From positions 338,073-402,072 of the forward strand of contig NZ_AZDV01000026.1 of NCBI RefSeq assembly GCF_001434835.1: a stretch of DNA of 64,000 nt, in the 5' to 3' direction. This document shows positions 41,570-52,021 of the stretch, piece by piece (the stretch's first letter is position 1; the number at the start of each line of letters is the position of its first letter). This DNA comes from Levilactobacillus acidifarinae DSM 19394 = JCM 15949 (GTDB lineage Bacteria > Bacillota > Bacilli > Lactobacillales > Lactobacillaceae). The translations under genes were made by a program, and so were the position numbers. The notes under the pieces were generated by a model. It did no database searches, was not told the DNA's origin, and worked only from the letters and a program-made list of their open reading frames with translations.

Positions 41570-41728
41570 TGAGTTTTGCCCCGTTTAAAACCACAGACTA
41601 TTTCAGAGGCTTAATCGTTGGCAACCATTTTTACCCGTTTTATAATAATGTTACTTACAAGCGACTCACATCACTGCGTCGCCCGCGTTGTTTAAGCTTA
41701 ACCCGTGATAAAGGAGGACGTTGCATTC

Positions 41729-44008
41729 ATGACCCAAGACTTGTTTACGGACGGCGCCATTAACATTCAGGGTGCCCGGGAAAATAATCTGAAGAATGTG
41801 GATCTATCGATTCCAAAGCATCAAACCACCGTATTTGTTGGCTTATCCGGTGCCGGTAAATCATCCCTGGTCTTTGATACGCTGGCGGCCGTTTCCCGCA
41901 GAGAACTGAACGAAACGTTTCCGAGCTTTACGCAACAGTACTTACCCAAGTATGGACAACCCGATTTCGACCGAATCGATCATTTACCGGTCGCCATCGT
42001 CGTGGAACAAAAGCCCATTGGCCGCAATTCACGGTCCACTTTAGCCACCTACACTGGCATCTACTCCGTCCTGCGGTTACTGTTTTCCCGGGTCGGCAAG
42101 CCCTGGGTTGGGTATTCCGAGTGGTTCTCCTTTAATTTACCCCAGGGGATGTGTCCGAACTGCCAGGGACTGGGGTTCGTGGACGACGTGGACGAACGTC
42201 AACTTATTGACCCGGATAAATCGCTGAACGAGGGCGCCATGACCTTTGCGGGCTTTCAACCGGGAACCTGGCGCTGGAACGAATACGGGCATAGTGGGTT
42301 GTTTGACCTAGATAAAAAAATCAAAGACTATTCACCAGCAGAGTACGACTTATTCATGCATGCGCCCCAACAAAAATTAAAGAATCCCCCGGTGGAGTGG
42401 GGACGCACGGCCCTGTACGAAGGCTTGGTTCCCCGAATGATGCGGTCGGTCATTCACAGTGCCTCCGGTCGACATCATCAGGCAGCTTTAGCGAAGATCG
42501 TGACGCGCAAACCGTGCCCCGTCTGCCACGGCACCCGGTTAAATCCAGCGGCTTTAAAGGGGCGAATCCAAGGTAAAAACATTGCCGAGGTTGGCGCCAT
42601 GGACTTGGTCAACGTGATTAGCTTCTTAGATCAGATTACCGACCCAGTTGCGACCGGGATGGTCCGCGAGTTACGTGGGAAGGTCCAAGCCCTCATCGAT
42701 ATCGGTCTGGGCTACCTCTCCTTAGACCGGGGCACCGATACCCTTTCCGGTGGGGAGGCCCAACGCATCAAAATTGCCAAATACCTGACCAGTTCCTTAT
42801 CCGACCTGGTGTATATTTTAGACGAGCCCAGTGTGGGCTTACACCCCCATGACATTCAGCTCATCACGAAGTCACTCGCGAAGTTAAAGGCTCACGGCAA
42901 CACCATTGTCCTGGTGGACCATAACCCGGCCATCATTCAATCGGCCGATTACGTGGTTGAAATCGGCCCTCAAGCAGGTAAGGCGGGTGGTCAGGTCACC
43001 TTTACGGGCACCTATTCAGCCCTACTGAAGTCGGATACGATTACTGGTAAGATGTTGCGGACGCCAACGACGTTCCGGGCCCCGCGGCAGTCGCAAAGTT
43101 GGCTTAACGTAGACCACGTCACGGCCCACAACCTCCACCAGGTTGACGCCAAGATTCCAGAACACGTCATGACCGTGGTATCCGGTCCGGCCGGAGCCGG
43201 TAAAAGTACGTTGGTTGCCGCCGTTAAACAGCGCGTGGCCAATCGAGACTACATTGACCTCAGTCAGGACGCTGTGGGCATTAACATTCGCTCAACGCCC
43301 GCCACGTATTTACACTTGATGAATCCTTTACGGAAGTTGTTTAGTGAGGCCAACGGTGGCGTGTCACCCCAACTCTTTAGCTACAACGGTAAGGGCGCTT
43401 GTCCGCGATGCAAGGGTAAGGGGGTGACCATCACTGAGATGGCCTTCATGGACCCGGTCGTACAAGTTTGCGAGCTCTGTGGGGGTAAGCGTTACAGTCA
43501 AGAAGCCTTGCAGTATCAGTACCACGGTCAAGACATTGCGGCCGTCCTGGACCTGTCGATTCAAGAGGCGTTCGACTTTTTCGCGGACGTTCCCGCTATC
43601 GCCAAAAAGTTGGCATTGTTGAATCAGGTCGGGCTCGGGTATTTAAGCCTTAACCAGGCCATGACCACCTTATCGGGTGGCGAGGTTCAACGGGTTAAAT
43701 TGGCGATGGAACTGGACCATACCGGGAATATCTATTTCCTAGATGAGCCCACCACTGGGTTGCATCTAAACGATACCCAGAGGCTCATTCGATTATTTGA
43801 AGACCTGGTCGCTAAGGGCAACACCCTAATTTTGATTGAACATAACCTAGCCGTCATTAGTCAGGCGGATTGGTTAATTGATATGGGGCCCGATGCCGGG
43901 AAATATGGTGGACGGGTCTGTTATGAAGGTACCCCGCAGGGCAGTCTAACGTGTCCTGATTCGCGAACCGGGATGGCCTTAAAACAAAGTCTTACTCAAC
44001 GGGGATAG
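41729..44008 (+). CDS. UvrA-like ABC ATPase (short UvrA paralogue)
   Basis: The 759-residue protein is shorter than UvrA (~940) and has two ABC ATPase units: Walker A GLSGAGKSS and signature LSGGEAQRIKIAKYL with VYILDEPS in the first, GPAGAGKST and LSGGEVQRVKLA with IYFLDEPT in the second. Zinc modules CPNCQGLGF, CPVCHGT and CPRCKGKG...CELCGG are present. The UvrB-binding region seems missing. Such UvrA2/DrrC-like proteins give resistance to DNA-binding drugs. The ATG at 41729 follows AAAGGAGG; the open frame to 41705 is not used. Confidence 0.9.
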   Translation: MTQDLFTDGAINIQGARENNLKNVDLSIPKHQTTVFVGLSGAGKSSLVFDTLAAVSRRELNETFPSFTQQYLPKYGQPDFDRIDHLPVAIVVEQKPIGRNSRSTLATYTGIYSVLRLLFSRVGKPWVGYSEWFSFNLPQGMCPNCQGLGFVDDVDERQLIDPDKSLNEGAMTFAGFQPGTWRWNEYGHSGLFDLDKKIKDYSPAEYDLFMHAPQQKLKNPPVEWGRTALYEGLVPRMMRSVIHSASGRHHQAALAKIVTRKPCPVCHGTRLNPAALKGRIQGKNIAEVGAMDLVNVISFLDQITDPVATGMVRELRGKVQALIDIGLGYLSLDRGTDTLSGGEAQRIKIAKYLTSSLSDLVYILDEPSVGLHPHDIQLITKSLAKLKAHGNTIVLVDHNPAIIQSADYVVEIGPQAGKAGGQVTFTGTYSALLKSDTITGKMLRTPTTFRAPRQSQSWLNVDHVTAHNLHQVDAKIPEHVMTVVSGPAGAGKSTLVAAVKQRVANRDYIDLSQDAVGINIRSTPATYLHLMNPLRKLFSEANGGVSPQLFSYNGKGACPRCKGKGVTITEMAFMDPVVQVCELCGGKRYSQEALQYQYHGQDIAAVLDLSIQEAFDFFADVPAIAKKLALLNQVGLGYLSLNQAMTTLSGGEVQRVKLAMELDHTGNIYFLDEPTTGLHLNDTQRLIRLFEDLVAKGNTLILIEHNLAVISQADWLIDMGPDAGKYGGRVCYEGTPQGSLTCPDSRTGMALKQSLTQRG

Positions 44009-44038
44009 TGAATCCGTCCTCAATTAAGCTAAACCTTT

Positions 44039-44077
44039 GTGGACCAGCAGCTCTTCATCAGTTGCTGGTCCACTTTT
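44039..44077. terminator. Terminator after the UvrA-like gene
   Basis: GTGGACCAGCA (44039-44049) pairs with TGCTGGTCCAC (44063-44073), followed by TTTT. Confidence 0.9.
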
Positions 44078-44203
44078 AAATTCTCTAAGAACCGATCGGA
44101 ACGAACGCCACAGGCCATTAGTTTGGCCCGAGATTAGGCTTGTCAGGTGTAACCGGTTACGCGATAATGAGAACAGCACACTGACCTGAAAGGATGTTAC
44201 CTC

Positions 44204-44899
44204 ATGGAAATCACGTTTAACGAAAGCTTCGCTAATAATCTCGCCCAAGCCCTGCACCAACCCGTCATTGGCGTGCCCTTAGACCTTCAACTGGGGGACC
44301 TTCATCGGTTTGAAAACGCCCACGCGTCCTTTTGGACCTTAAAGGCCCGCTACGACCAAGACCAGACGAACCCGGACTATTTTAGCACCAGCACCCAAAA
44401 AATTGAGGAAGTTCAAGCGGCTATTGTGGCAGGGGAACCGCTGCGCGTCTGGTGGAGTGAAACGCCCGACGATTTGAGCGGTTTTTACTGGTTATGCGAC
44501 CAGCTAAAGGGGCACCTCAATCAATTGTCCCAGGTCAAGGTGCCCATGACGGCGCCCAAGATCGGTGAAACCTTAGGCTTTCGGGAATGGGCGAACCTTG
44601 GCGAAATTGGCGTTGACGAGATTCCCCAATATTTACCCACCACTAAGGACGTGTCGTTAGCCGACCGCCAAGTCTACGAGTACGTTTGGGCCAATCTGTT
44701 GGCGGAGAATGCCCCGGTCAGAGCCACGGTTAACGGCCATCTGATTGGCGTTGACGAAGCCTTCTATGACGGTCTGTTGGTGATCCCAGCCGGCCAGAAG
44801 TGGTCACCCATTCGGATCGTGGGCGAAACGTTGGGGCAGTATCCAATTGGGGTTCCCGACTGGTGGTACCTGTATCGGTTGGACCAACTGTCGCGCTAA
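44204..44899 (+). CDS. DUF1835-like protein
   Basis: The 231-residue protein begins MEITFNESFANNLAQALH and has VWWSETPDDLSGFYWLCDQL in the middle, the layout of DUF1835 proteins (nucleotide-like N-terminal domain, helical C-terminal DUF3658-type domain). The C-terminal third (VRATVNGHLIGVDEAFYDGLL) fits. The function is unknown. RBS AAAGGATG; terminator at 44921. Confidence 0.65.
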   Translation: MEITFNESFANNLAQALHQPVIGVPLDLQLGDLHRFENAHASFWTLKARYDQDQTNPDYFSTSTQKIEEVQAAIVAGEPLRVWWSETPDDLSGFYWLCDQLKGHLNQLSQVKVPMTAPKIGETLGFREWANLGEIGVDEIPQYLPTTKDVSLADRQVYEYVWANLLAENAPVRATVNGHLIGVDEAFYDGLLVIPAGQKWSPIRIVGETLGQYPIGVPDWWYLYRLDQLSR

Positions 44900-44920
44900 G
44901 GTAACGTTTTATAATTTTAG

Positions 44921-44960
44921 AAAACCGGTAGGCCCTTAAGCAGAGGGGCCTACCGGTTTT
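44921..44960. terminator. Bidirectional terminator, 15-bp stem
   Basis: AAAACCGGTAGGCCC (44921-44935) pairs with GGGCCTACCGGTTTT (44946-44960). It separates the DUF1835-like gene from the Wadjet operon. Confidence 0.92.
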
Positions 44961-45153
44961 AATTACTGCATAGAAAAAGCGGGGATAATCCGAAAACTTA
45001 ATGTCCGTTCTGCGGACTTAAGGATATGGGGTCCTTGAGCGCCAACCTCGGGGGTGCTGATTAAATGGAAAACGCGACAATTTAACGAAATTAGCCAACC
45101 CAGCTTTATAAAAACGGTATACTGATGGTCGACTAGTCAGAAAGGATCGGTGA

Positions 45154-46662
45154 TTGCTTATCGCCATGACCATGCAACCAGAATTAAAGCACCTGTTAAC
45201 GGCCGTTAATTTGGGCCACAGTCGCGACCATCCACTGGCCGGCTGGTTCATCTTAACGATTCTTTACGGGGACCACACCGGCGAACCCCAAACCTTTAAC
45301 TATCTCAGTCAACACTACAACGCTAATTATTTGGATGCCGACGAGAAGCCCCTCACGGACGCGATTTTAAAAAACGTCTTGAGTGAACTCAGCGAAACGG
45401 CGCGGCTCATCGAAGTGTCCCCACGGAAGGTCCGCGTGAAGATGAAGAGTGGGGCCTTTCACTTGCAGCAAGCTCCCGTGTACCGCATTACCAGTCAGGG
45501 GATCGAGTACCTAACGTTGATGCCCAAGGTCTTGGACGCCGAAAGCACCGTTACGGCCAACATCGCCCGGATTGACGAATATTGTGCTTTGGTTCAGCAG
45601 TTAGGCCAACCCAGCCAGGATAGTACGTCGACCCGGCTATATAACAACTTCAATAACCTCTTATCGGCCTACGCCGACGTGATGAAGGGGATGCACAAGC
45701 TTGACGAGGACTTAGACGATCTCGCCAACGATTTGGCCTTTAATCACGGTAGCGACGCCGCGCAACACCTCCAACAAATGCTGCATCACAAGGCCATCCC
45801 CGCGTTTGAACGCCTGATGGCCCAAGGACCTTTACTGCAGGCCATGGCGAACTCAACCACGTTTTTCGAACAGGTCGCCCGCAGTCGCCAAGGGCAAGAT
45901 AGCCTAGAGGTCAACCGCGCGCTTGACGACCAGACGGCACTCACCTTACAACTGCAACAAGATTACCAATACGTCCAGACTCACTTACAACGACTCTCGG
46001 CGAGTTTTGAACCTACCGCCAGTGCTATCGACAGTAGCTATGACTCGATTTATACAGTGTTTCAAACGATTCTTAGCGCGATTCAACTTCTGGGACGGGC
46101 GTACGACCACATTCAGGATCAAACCATCGACATCCGGGAGTTGTCCGGCCAAATCGACGACTTGCTGGCCCACTATGACACCCTCACGATTCCGCGGGCA
46201 ATTCCGAAACATTTGGCGCAAGACCGGTTAGTTTCCGATACGACGGACCTGTTAAACGCGACAACGATGGGGCCGGTCAAGTACCTGGCCACTCGTCAAC
46301 AGCGTATTATCGCTACGGCCGCGGATAATCCTACGGTGGTCTCAGCCGACGTGACTGACGACCATCGCCAACGCGGGTTAGCCGAATTTCAACGGTTGGT
46401 GATGACCGACGCCACCCCCGGTAGGGTCGACCACGACCTGGAGTTACAAACGGTTCTGGCCCGTGACGAGATTGTCCGCTTATACAGTGCCACCGGCTAC
46501 GATCATTATCAAAGCTTCGCGCCGTTTGGGCGGCCGGTAACGGCGGTGACCGCCTTACCCGATAGTCAGCCCGTCTGGCTGCATTACGCCGGGGAAGCCT
46601 TCAGCGTTCAATTACCCAGTGGCTTTACCATTACTTTTGACAGTCAGGAGGTTGCAGACTAA
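45154..46662 (+). CDS. jetA: Wadjet JetA (kleisin/MukF-like subunit)
   Basis: The 502-residue first gene of a four-gene JetABCD operon. The N-terminus is a winged-helix-like region (ELKHLLTAVNLGHSRDHPLAGWFILTIL) and the rest is helical with long coiled-coil segments, as in kleisin subunits that bridge SMC heads. The TTG at 45154, seven bases after AAAGGA, is used; ATGs at 45166 and 45172 are alternatives. A TATACT box lies at 45118-45123. Its stop overlaps the jetB start (TAATG at 46660-46664). Identification rests mainly on the operon. Confidence 0.85.
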   Translation: MLIAMTMQPELKHLLTAVNLGHSRDHPLAGWFILTILYGDHTGEPQTFNYLSQHYNANYLDADEKPLTDAILKNVLSELSETARLIEVSPRKVRVKMKSGAFHLQQAPVYRITSQGIEYLTLMPKVLDAESTVTANIARIDEYCALVQQLGQPSQDSTSTRLYNNFNNLLSAYADVMKGMHKLDEDLDDLANDLAFNHGSDAAQHLQQMLHHKAIPAFERLMAQGPLLQAMANSTTFFEQVARSRQGQDSLEVNRALDDQTALTLQLQQDYQYVQTHLQRLSASFEPTASAIDSSYDSIYTVFQTILSAIQLLGRAYDHIQDQTIDIRELSGQIDDLLAHYDTLTIPRAIPKHLAQDRLVSDTTDLLNATTMGPVKYLATRQQRIIATAADNPTVVSADVTDDHRQRGLAEFQRLVMTDATPGRVDHDLELQTVLARDEIVRLYSATGYDHYQSFAPFGRPVTAVTALPDSQPVWLHYAGEAFSVQLPSGFTITFDSQEVAD

Positions 46663-47687
46663 TGGTAACCCATTTACGCGGAACCGAACGAACCATTGTG
46701 AATCAACTCATTGACCGCAACCTTTTTACCAGTACTTTAACTGCCCAAACAACGAAAGCGACAGCCGATGCCGTTAAAGCGTTGAAGAGGACCGTTGTCC
46801 AGCAACACGTGAACCATTTCCTGCAAGAATTAGTCGGTACCATCCCGGAGAACTATCAGGAAAACCTGGTCTGGCTGGTGGGGCCGCCCAGAGAAGACGC
46901 CGAAACGGTCCATATTTTGTTAGCCACTTTAAAAGCGGTCATTAACGTCCCAGAATTGCAGGGGAACCGTGCCGATCGGTCCGTCTTAACGCAAACCATC
47001 GTGCGGCAGGTCCACAGCGAAGTGCCCCAATTAGCTGAACGGGAAATCCACCGTCAAATCACCCAGTTGTTTGTCGAACGTTTCCAATTGTTTACCCCGG
47101 ATATGCCGGAGTATGTGCCCAGCAATCAGGACCAAGAGGTGATCGAATACTGGAACGTTGATCCCGATTTTAACCGCATCGCCCAAGCCCTCGTGACCCA
47201 CCTGTTAGCCAAACAGGAGACGCCACCGCTAACGGCCCTGCAGCGCCTTAATCGAGCGTTACTGATCAAACGGTCGCTGAATCGAACGACCACGTCCTCA
47301 CAGCTCTGGCAAACGCTACAGGCACATCGAACCGAATTGGCGCAGCAGTGGGCCGAATTAGACCGCTTTGATTTGGAATGCGGGGATGATTACGCCCTAT
47401 TATTGGACCGGACCCGCACGCCTAGCCGGGCGAAACCCACGGTGGTGGCCATTGCCGTTGCCAGACAAATTGGCGAGGTGGGGTTACCCGCGGCCAAGTT
47501 AATGTCTAAGATCAAGCAGGTCACCGCCGTTTTGTTTCCCGATGCGGCCATCAGTCCCACGCTCGTCAAACAAGCCTTAACAGAGTTAGGCTTAGTGACC
47601 GTTCGGGACGCGTTTATTGTCGCTACGCCCATCGCGCAACGTTTCTTAGCCAAAACCACATCCGAGGAGGAATCCCATTATGAGTAA
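46662..47687 (+). CDS. jetB: Wadjet JetB (MukE/KITE-like subunit)
   Basis: The 341-residue protein is largely helical with winged-helix-like stretches (VARQIGEVGLPAAKLMSKIKQ; LVKQALTELGLVTVRDAFIV), as expected for the KITE/MukE-type subunit of Jet complexes. It starts in the stop of jetA and overlaps jetC by eight bases, so all four subunits are translationally coupled. On its own it would be hard to name; the context decides. Confidence 0.8.
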   Translation: MVTHLRGTERTIVNQLIDRNLFTSTLTAQTTKATADAVKALKRTVVQQHVNHFLQELVGTIPENYQENLVWLVGPPREDAETVHILLATLKAVINVPELQGNRADRSVLTQTIVRQVHSEVPQLAEREIHRQITQLFVERFQLFTPDMPEYVPSNQDQEVIEYWNVDPDFNRIAQALVTHLLAKQETPPLTALQRLNRALLIKRSLNRTTTSSQLWQTLQAHRTELAQQWAELDRFDLECGDDYALLLDRTRTPSRAKPTVVAIAVARQIGEVGLPAAKLMSKIKQVTAVLFPDAAISPTLVKQALTELGLVTVRDAFIVATPIAQRFLAKTTSEEESHYE

Positions 47688-50600
47688 GCTGACCACGTTA
47701 CGTCCCGTTAGTTTTCATCTCCGCAACTTTAATAAATACCCTAAGTTAGACCTGGTCGCCTCTAAACGGGGAAACCTCACGTTAGTCGGGGAAAACGCCG
47801 TGGGGAAGACCACGTTAGCCAACTGCTTTTTCCCGATGCTGATCGACGGGTCGATCGCCACACCGTCTTTTAATCCCGCCAAGGGGACCGACCGGCTGGA
47901 TAAAACGGGCAGTGCCCGGAACAGTTCGCGCGAATCTCGGAATTTTGACAGCATGTTACTGGGCTGGGGCAGCGGTGCCATGAAGGTCCGCACCGGGTAT
48001 AGTTACATGGTGCTAGCATCAGCGACCCGGCAAATCGTCCTGGGCTTAGGGGCGCACCGTACAGTCGGGGAACGCCGGAAGCCAACCTGGTGGTTTGTTG
48101 CCAGCGTTCCGGTAGCGCAGGCCCCCATTCAAGTGGTGACTACCGACGCTGAGGGGCATAGCTTGGAAAAGGACGCCTTTATTGCCGCCAATCAACGACT
48201 CGGTCAGGACTTCAAGGTGTTCACTCAGGTAGAAGGTTATCGTAACTATGCGGCCGAACACGTTTACGGCTTTACGCGCATTGAGAATCTCAACCAGTTG
48301 GCCACGGCTTACCGGCTCCTGGCCTCCCCAATCTTAACGGCTGGTAATGCCCGCTTTACCCCGATTCAAAACGCCCTGAAGAACGCCCAGGAGGGCATCG
48401 ATCGGCAGGTCATCGAAAACGTTGCGGCGACCCAGCGAGAACTTAACCAGATGAACGGGTTGCACGAACGCATCGTCCGGGCCCAGGACCGGCTCAATCG
48501 CCTAAAAAAGGAAATCTTTTGGCGGAACTTGAACCGGTTTAAAGAGGTGGTCCTGACGCCGTATACCGCTACCAGTCAGCAACTCGACCAGCTCAAACAG
48601 GCCCAAACGACCGAACAACGGGGCCTCACCGCGGCGCAACAAACACTAACGCAGCTGAAACCGCTCTTGGAACAGGCAGAAAGTGCGGTCGGCCAGTACG
48701 TTCGGGAGAAGGCCGTTCAAGAAGACCTGAAGGCACGCCGGAAGGGCCTAAAAAATGAAATCAGCTTATTAACGGACCGACTCATGCGGTATCAACGACT
48801 GGAACAGCAACTCGTCCAGCAACAACAAGTCTTAGCCGAGTTTACACAACAACAAGCGGCTATCACCCACCGGCAAGCTACCTTACGTCAAGAACAATTA
48901 CGGCCCCTCCAGGCGCAGTTAGCAGCCAAAACGGCGGGGATGCCAATACTACTAGACGTGATGACGGCGACCGACACCGCCGAACTAAGTCGGGCCCTGA
49001 AACACTACCTGCGCAAGATGGACCGGTTGATCACGCAGATCCATGAGATTCAAACCAGCCAGCAACACGTTAACGAAGACGTTAAGATTGTCACGGAGAT
49101 GCGCCACGACCTAGACGGGCGCATCGATCAACGGGTACAGAATCCCGTGTTTGGTCGGTTTCGTGAGGGCCTACACACGGATAACCTGACCGTCCATAAG
49201 GCTGGGGCAACCAAGATGAGCGACCGGTTCAACCAACTGGAACAGCAACGCGTCGCCTTGATTCACGAGAACCCCGACTTAAAGGCCTATTTAACCGATG
49301 ACCAATTATTGGGAACCCTTAAAACGGCGGCCCACACGCTAAGCGACCTGGTCACCCAGTTTGCCAAGCTTCAACAGCAACTTGACCAGCTGACCATTCA
49401 ACTGGAAAACGCGCAGCAGCAGGTCACGGCGACTAAAACCGTGTTAACCACGGACTTTGCTGACTTTGACGTGACCGTCGCACAGGCGCAGGTGACCCAA
49501 CTTCAAGCCCAACTGGAGCAGCTCATTTTAGATCCCCAAATCGATGATAAACTGGCGGAAGCTCAGTCGGCCGTGCAAAAGTATCGCCACCAGGAACAAA
49601 AAGTCGGTACCCAGCAGACAACGCACCAAGCCAACCTGGCGTCGATTGCGACCCAACGGCAAACGGTTACTCAGCAATTAGACCAGTTAGGCCAGGCCGG
49701 CCACGCGGGGCTACACGATTTGGCCCCATATTTTCCTGCCGACGTCATACTGAACGACTTGACTGCTGCCTTAGCGTTTACGCATAGCCACGGCAGCGAA
49801 TTACGGAATCACGGGTATAGCGAATTAACCGATCGGATTGGTCGGCTGATCCACCACAATGACGAGAACGGTCTCGACCGGTATGCGTTGGACACCATTT
49901 TTGAAGAACGAGGGCATCCCGCAATTGCCAGTGCCATGCGCCAGCAACGGGCCGTTCCGTTAGGTGACTTAGGGTTTCGGGTGGTGGCGTTTGACCTTCA
50001 TCAGGCCCAGACTCTCCTGGCGGCCGATGAAGCTGCCGTGGCCAACGCCTTAAGTCAATCGGCTTCGGGCAACGATATTGCGCAGAAGACCTATCTTGGT
50101 GCCGCCATTCACCAGATTGCGGACCAGTATCGCTTAATTACCAGTTACAACGAGATATTGGCTAAAGGGACTCAAAGCGACCAGGAAATCAGGCTCAAAG
50201 TTTCCTTGGCACCGGTCGACGTCGACCAGCAAGTGATCGACGAGGCCTGTGATGCACACTTAACGGATCGTCCCGCACTGTTAGCCGAGATTCAGCGTCG
50301 GCTCGAGCGGTTAGCCAACGAGGTAGCCGTTGATAACGACGACGCGAAATTCATGGACGAGGCCTACCAATTACTCGATATCCGGCAATGGTCGGCGTTT
50401 AAGATCTGGATTCACCGGCGTCAAAGTCCTGCTGATGATTTTGAAGAGGTCGACGATAAGTTTGTTCAATCCGGCGGCTCCGGGGCGGAAAAAGCGCAGG
50501 CCATGGTCCTACCGCTACTGTTGGTCCCCAAGATGATTCTGCAACGGTCCCGGCAAGCCGATGTGCCGCACCTGGTGATGTTTGACGAATTCGCCGATAA

Positions 50601-50820
50601 GCTCGATCCCGAAACCGCCAAGTCGTTCGCGCGGACCATTGACCATTTCGGGTTCAACTTTATTGCGACTATGCCCAGTGGGGCGCAAAATAAGGTCTTA
50701 GCGGACGGGGTCGAAAATATCGCGTACGACGTGTTGGCACCCACCCAGAAAAACGACGGCCAGTTCCATCCCAACGTGGTCCGACCAGCCTTGATTTGGC
50801 AGGCCAAGCCCGATGATTGA
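47680..50820 (+). CDS. jetC: Wadjet JetC (SMC-like ATPase)
   Basis: The 1046-residue SMC-family motor has Walker A GENAVGKTT (37-45), long heptad-rich coiled coils (about 255-450 and 480-700), an ABC signature-like GGSGAEKAQAM (~930) and Walker B LVMFDEFADKLD (~965). In Wadjet, JetABC extrudes DNA loops and measures the size of circular plasmids before cleavage. It overlaps jetB and jetD by eight bases each. GC content equals the chromosomal background. Confidence 0.93.
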   Translation: MSKLTTLRPVSFHLRNFNKYPKLDLVASKRGNLTLVGENAVGKTTLANCFFPMLIDGSIATPSFNPAKGTDRLDKTGSARNSSRESRNFDSMLLGWGSGAMKVRTGYSYMVLASATRQIVLGLGAHRTVGERRKPTWWFVASVPVAQAPIQVVTTDAEGHSLEKDAFIAANQRLGQDFKVFTQVEGYRNYAAEHVYGFTRIENLNQLATAYRLLASPILTAGNARFTPIQNALKNAQEGIDRQVIENVAATQRELNQMNGLHERIVRAQDRLNRLKKEIFWRNLNRFKEVVLTPYTATSQQLDQLKQAQTTEQRGLTAAQQTLTQLKPLLEQAESAVGQYVREKAVQEDLKARRKGLKNEISLLTDRLMRYQRLEQQLVQQQQVLAEFTQQQAAITHRQATLRQEQLRPLQAQLAAKTAGMPILLDVMTATDTAELSRALKHYLRKMDRLITQIHEIQTSQQHVNEDVKIVTEMRHDLDGRIDQRVQNPVFGRFREGLHTDNLTVHKAGATKMSDRFNQLEQQRVALIHENPDLKAYLTDDQLLGTLKTAAHTLSDLVTQFAKLQQQLDQLTIQLENAQQQVTATKTVLTTDFADFDVTVAQAQVTQLQAQLEQLILDPQIDDKLAEAQSAVQKYRHQEQKVGTQQTTHQANLASIATQRQTVTQQLDQLGQAGHAGLHDLAPYFPADVILNDLTAALAFTHSHGSELRNHGYSELTDRIGRLIHHNDENGLDRYALDTIFEERGHPAIASAMRQQRAVPLGDLGFRVVAFDLHQAQTLLAADEAAVANALSQSASGNDIAQKTYLGAAIHQIADQYRLITSYNEILAKGTQSDQEIRLKVSLAPVDVDQQVIDEACDAHLTDRPALLAEIQRRLERLANEVAVDNDDAKFMDEAYQLLDIRQWSAFKIWIHRRQSPADDFEEVDDKFVQSGGSGAEKAQAMVLPLLLVPKMILQRSRQADVPHLVMFDEFADKLDPETAKSFARTIDHFGFNFIATMPSGAQNKVLADGVENIAYDVLAPTQKNDGQFHPNVVRPALIWQAKPDD

Positions 50821-51625
50821 TTACCCAACGGCTTACCAGCAAGCGACCGGTCAACCGGCACCGCCCGCCGCCACAAACCTCACGCCTTTGTTTGCGGCGA
50901 TTGCGGCGAATCAGAAACTACCACCCCGGGGACAGCAAAGTGTCGACGCCGGGTTCACGGCCCATACGTTAAGCGATCCCCGGGAAAATCCGGCTGTTTA
51001 TCGCTACTATCAGTGGGTCCTGACTAACTGTCTTACTGCTCATCCCGTCCGCGAACTCACCGCCCAGTTGGTGGGAACCGCCTTCGTCAGTGCGAACGTT
51101 TTTCAGACCAACTTGCCCCAACCGGTCACGCTAAATCCCTGGCAGGTCGCAGCGATGGCGACCATTCCCCTCATGGCCCCCAAGGCCGTGATCCTCGAAA
51201 ATAACGGGGTGTTCGTCTGGCTTCATCACCGGCATCCCGCGTGGCCATTGATCGACCAGGCGGGGAATAACTTTAACGCCGCGTATTGTCAGCTCTTGCC
51301 CCAGTTGGTTGCACGGGGCTTAACCGTCACGTATCTGGGAGACTTAGATAGTCCCGGCATTCAGATTGCCGACCGGGTCCAAAGCTTGTTGCCGCAGGTG
51401 GCGGCTAAGGACCTGTTCTCCCTCCAATCCCCCCAGCAGGTGGTTGAATGGCTGACGCTGTACGGCGAGGGACGGGTGGACGCTCGGCGTACCCGGCAGG
51501 TTACCGTGCAAACTCCTTTACTGCGTGAAGAACTGTTAGCGATTCACACTCTGGGTAACTTTGTAGAACAGGAACAGCTAATTGCGGCGTACGAGGTGAA
51601 AATTGAGCGGTGGTTGAACGAATAA
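50813..51625 (+). CDS. jetD: Wadjet JetD (TOPRIM nuclease subunit)
   Basis: The 270-residue subunit makes the plasmid cut. The TOPRIM catalytic residues are visible: E129 in VILENNGVF and D177-x-D179 in YLGDLDSPGIQIADRV, a topoisomerase-VI-like layout. It is shorter than most JetD proteins (around 380-400), so the N-terminal arm is reduced. It starts inside the end of jetC. The operon ends at the long hairpin at 51697. Confidence 0.88.
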   Translation: MIDYPTAYQQATGQPAPPAATNLTPLFAAIAANQKLPPRGQQSVDAGFTAHTLSDPRENPAVYRYYQWVLTNCLTAHPVRELTAQLVGTAFVSANVFQTNLPQPVTLNPWQVAAMATIPLMAPKAVILENNGVFVWLHHRHPAWPLIDQAGNNFNAAYCQLLPQLVARGLTVTYLGDLDSPGIQIADRVQSLLPQVAAKDLFSLQSPQQVVEWLTLYGEGRVDARRTRQVTVQTPLLREELLAIHTLGNFVEQEQLIAAYEVKIERWLNE

Positions 51626-51696
51626 GGGGGGAACTTTTTCTAGGCAGAACGGTATAGTGATGAGTAATTGGTCAATCACTAATTTAAAACAAGTCC

Positions 51697-51748
51697 AAAA
51701 TAGACGACAAATACTGGAGTTAACATCCAATAATTTGTCGTCTATTTT
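51697..51748 (+). terminator. Terminator of the Wadjet operon, 16-bp stem
   Basis: AAAATAGACGACAAAT (51697-51712) is exactly complementary to 51733-51748, with a 20-base loop; the 3' arm ends in TTTT. The remaining gap to the S-layer gene (51749-52021) is AT-rich and holds a TATAAT box (51972-51977) that is the likely S-layer -10; I see no gene there. Confidence 0.85.
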
Positions 51749-52021
51749 AACTTTGGATGGTCGTCTACGCTTTCAGTAATCACTTCTGATTTTGGATGGT
51801 ATGTTCCTTTTAGAAAAAATCACCAAATTAATTCGTTACGCTTAGCAAACGCTTTCTAAAATGCAACAACAAATCCATGTCGTTTATCCAACATTTACCT
51901 GGTTTTTTTACAAATAAATTACCCAATTATAACCCTCTGATGACTTAGTAAACTTGCACGTGTTAATTTGTTATAATAACTTTGTATTAAGCTATTAATA
52001 CAGATAAGGGGAGATATACTT

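Noticed and set aside
41500-41763. 87-codon frame before the UvrA-like gene
   Set aside because: It crosses a terminator and the ribosome site of the UvrA-like gene and has no ribosome site of its own.
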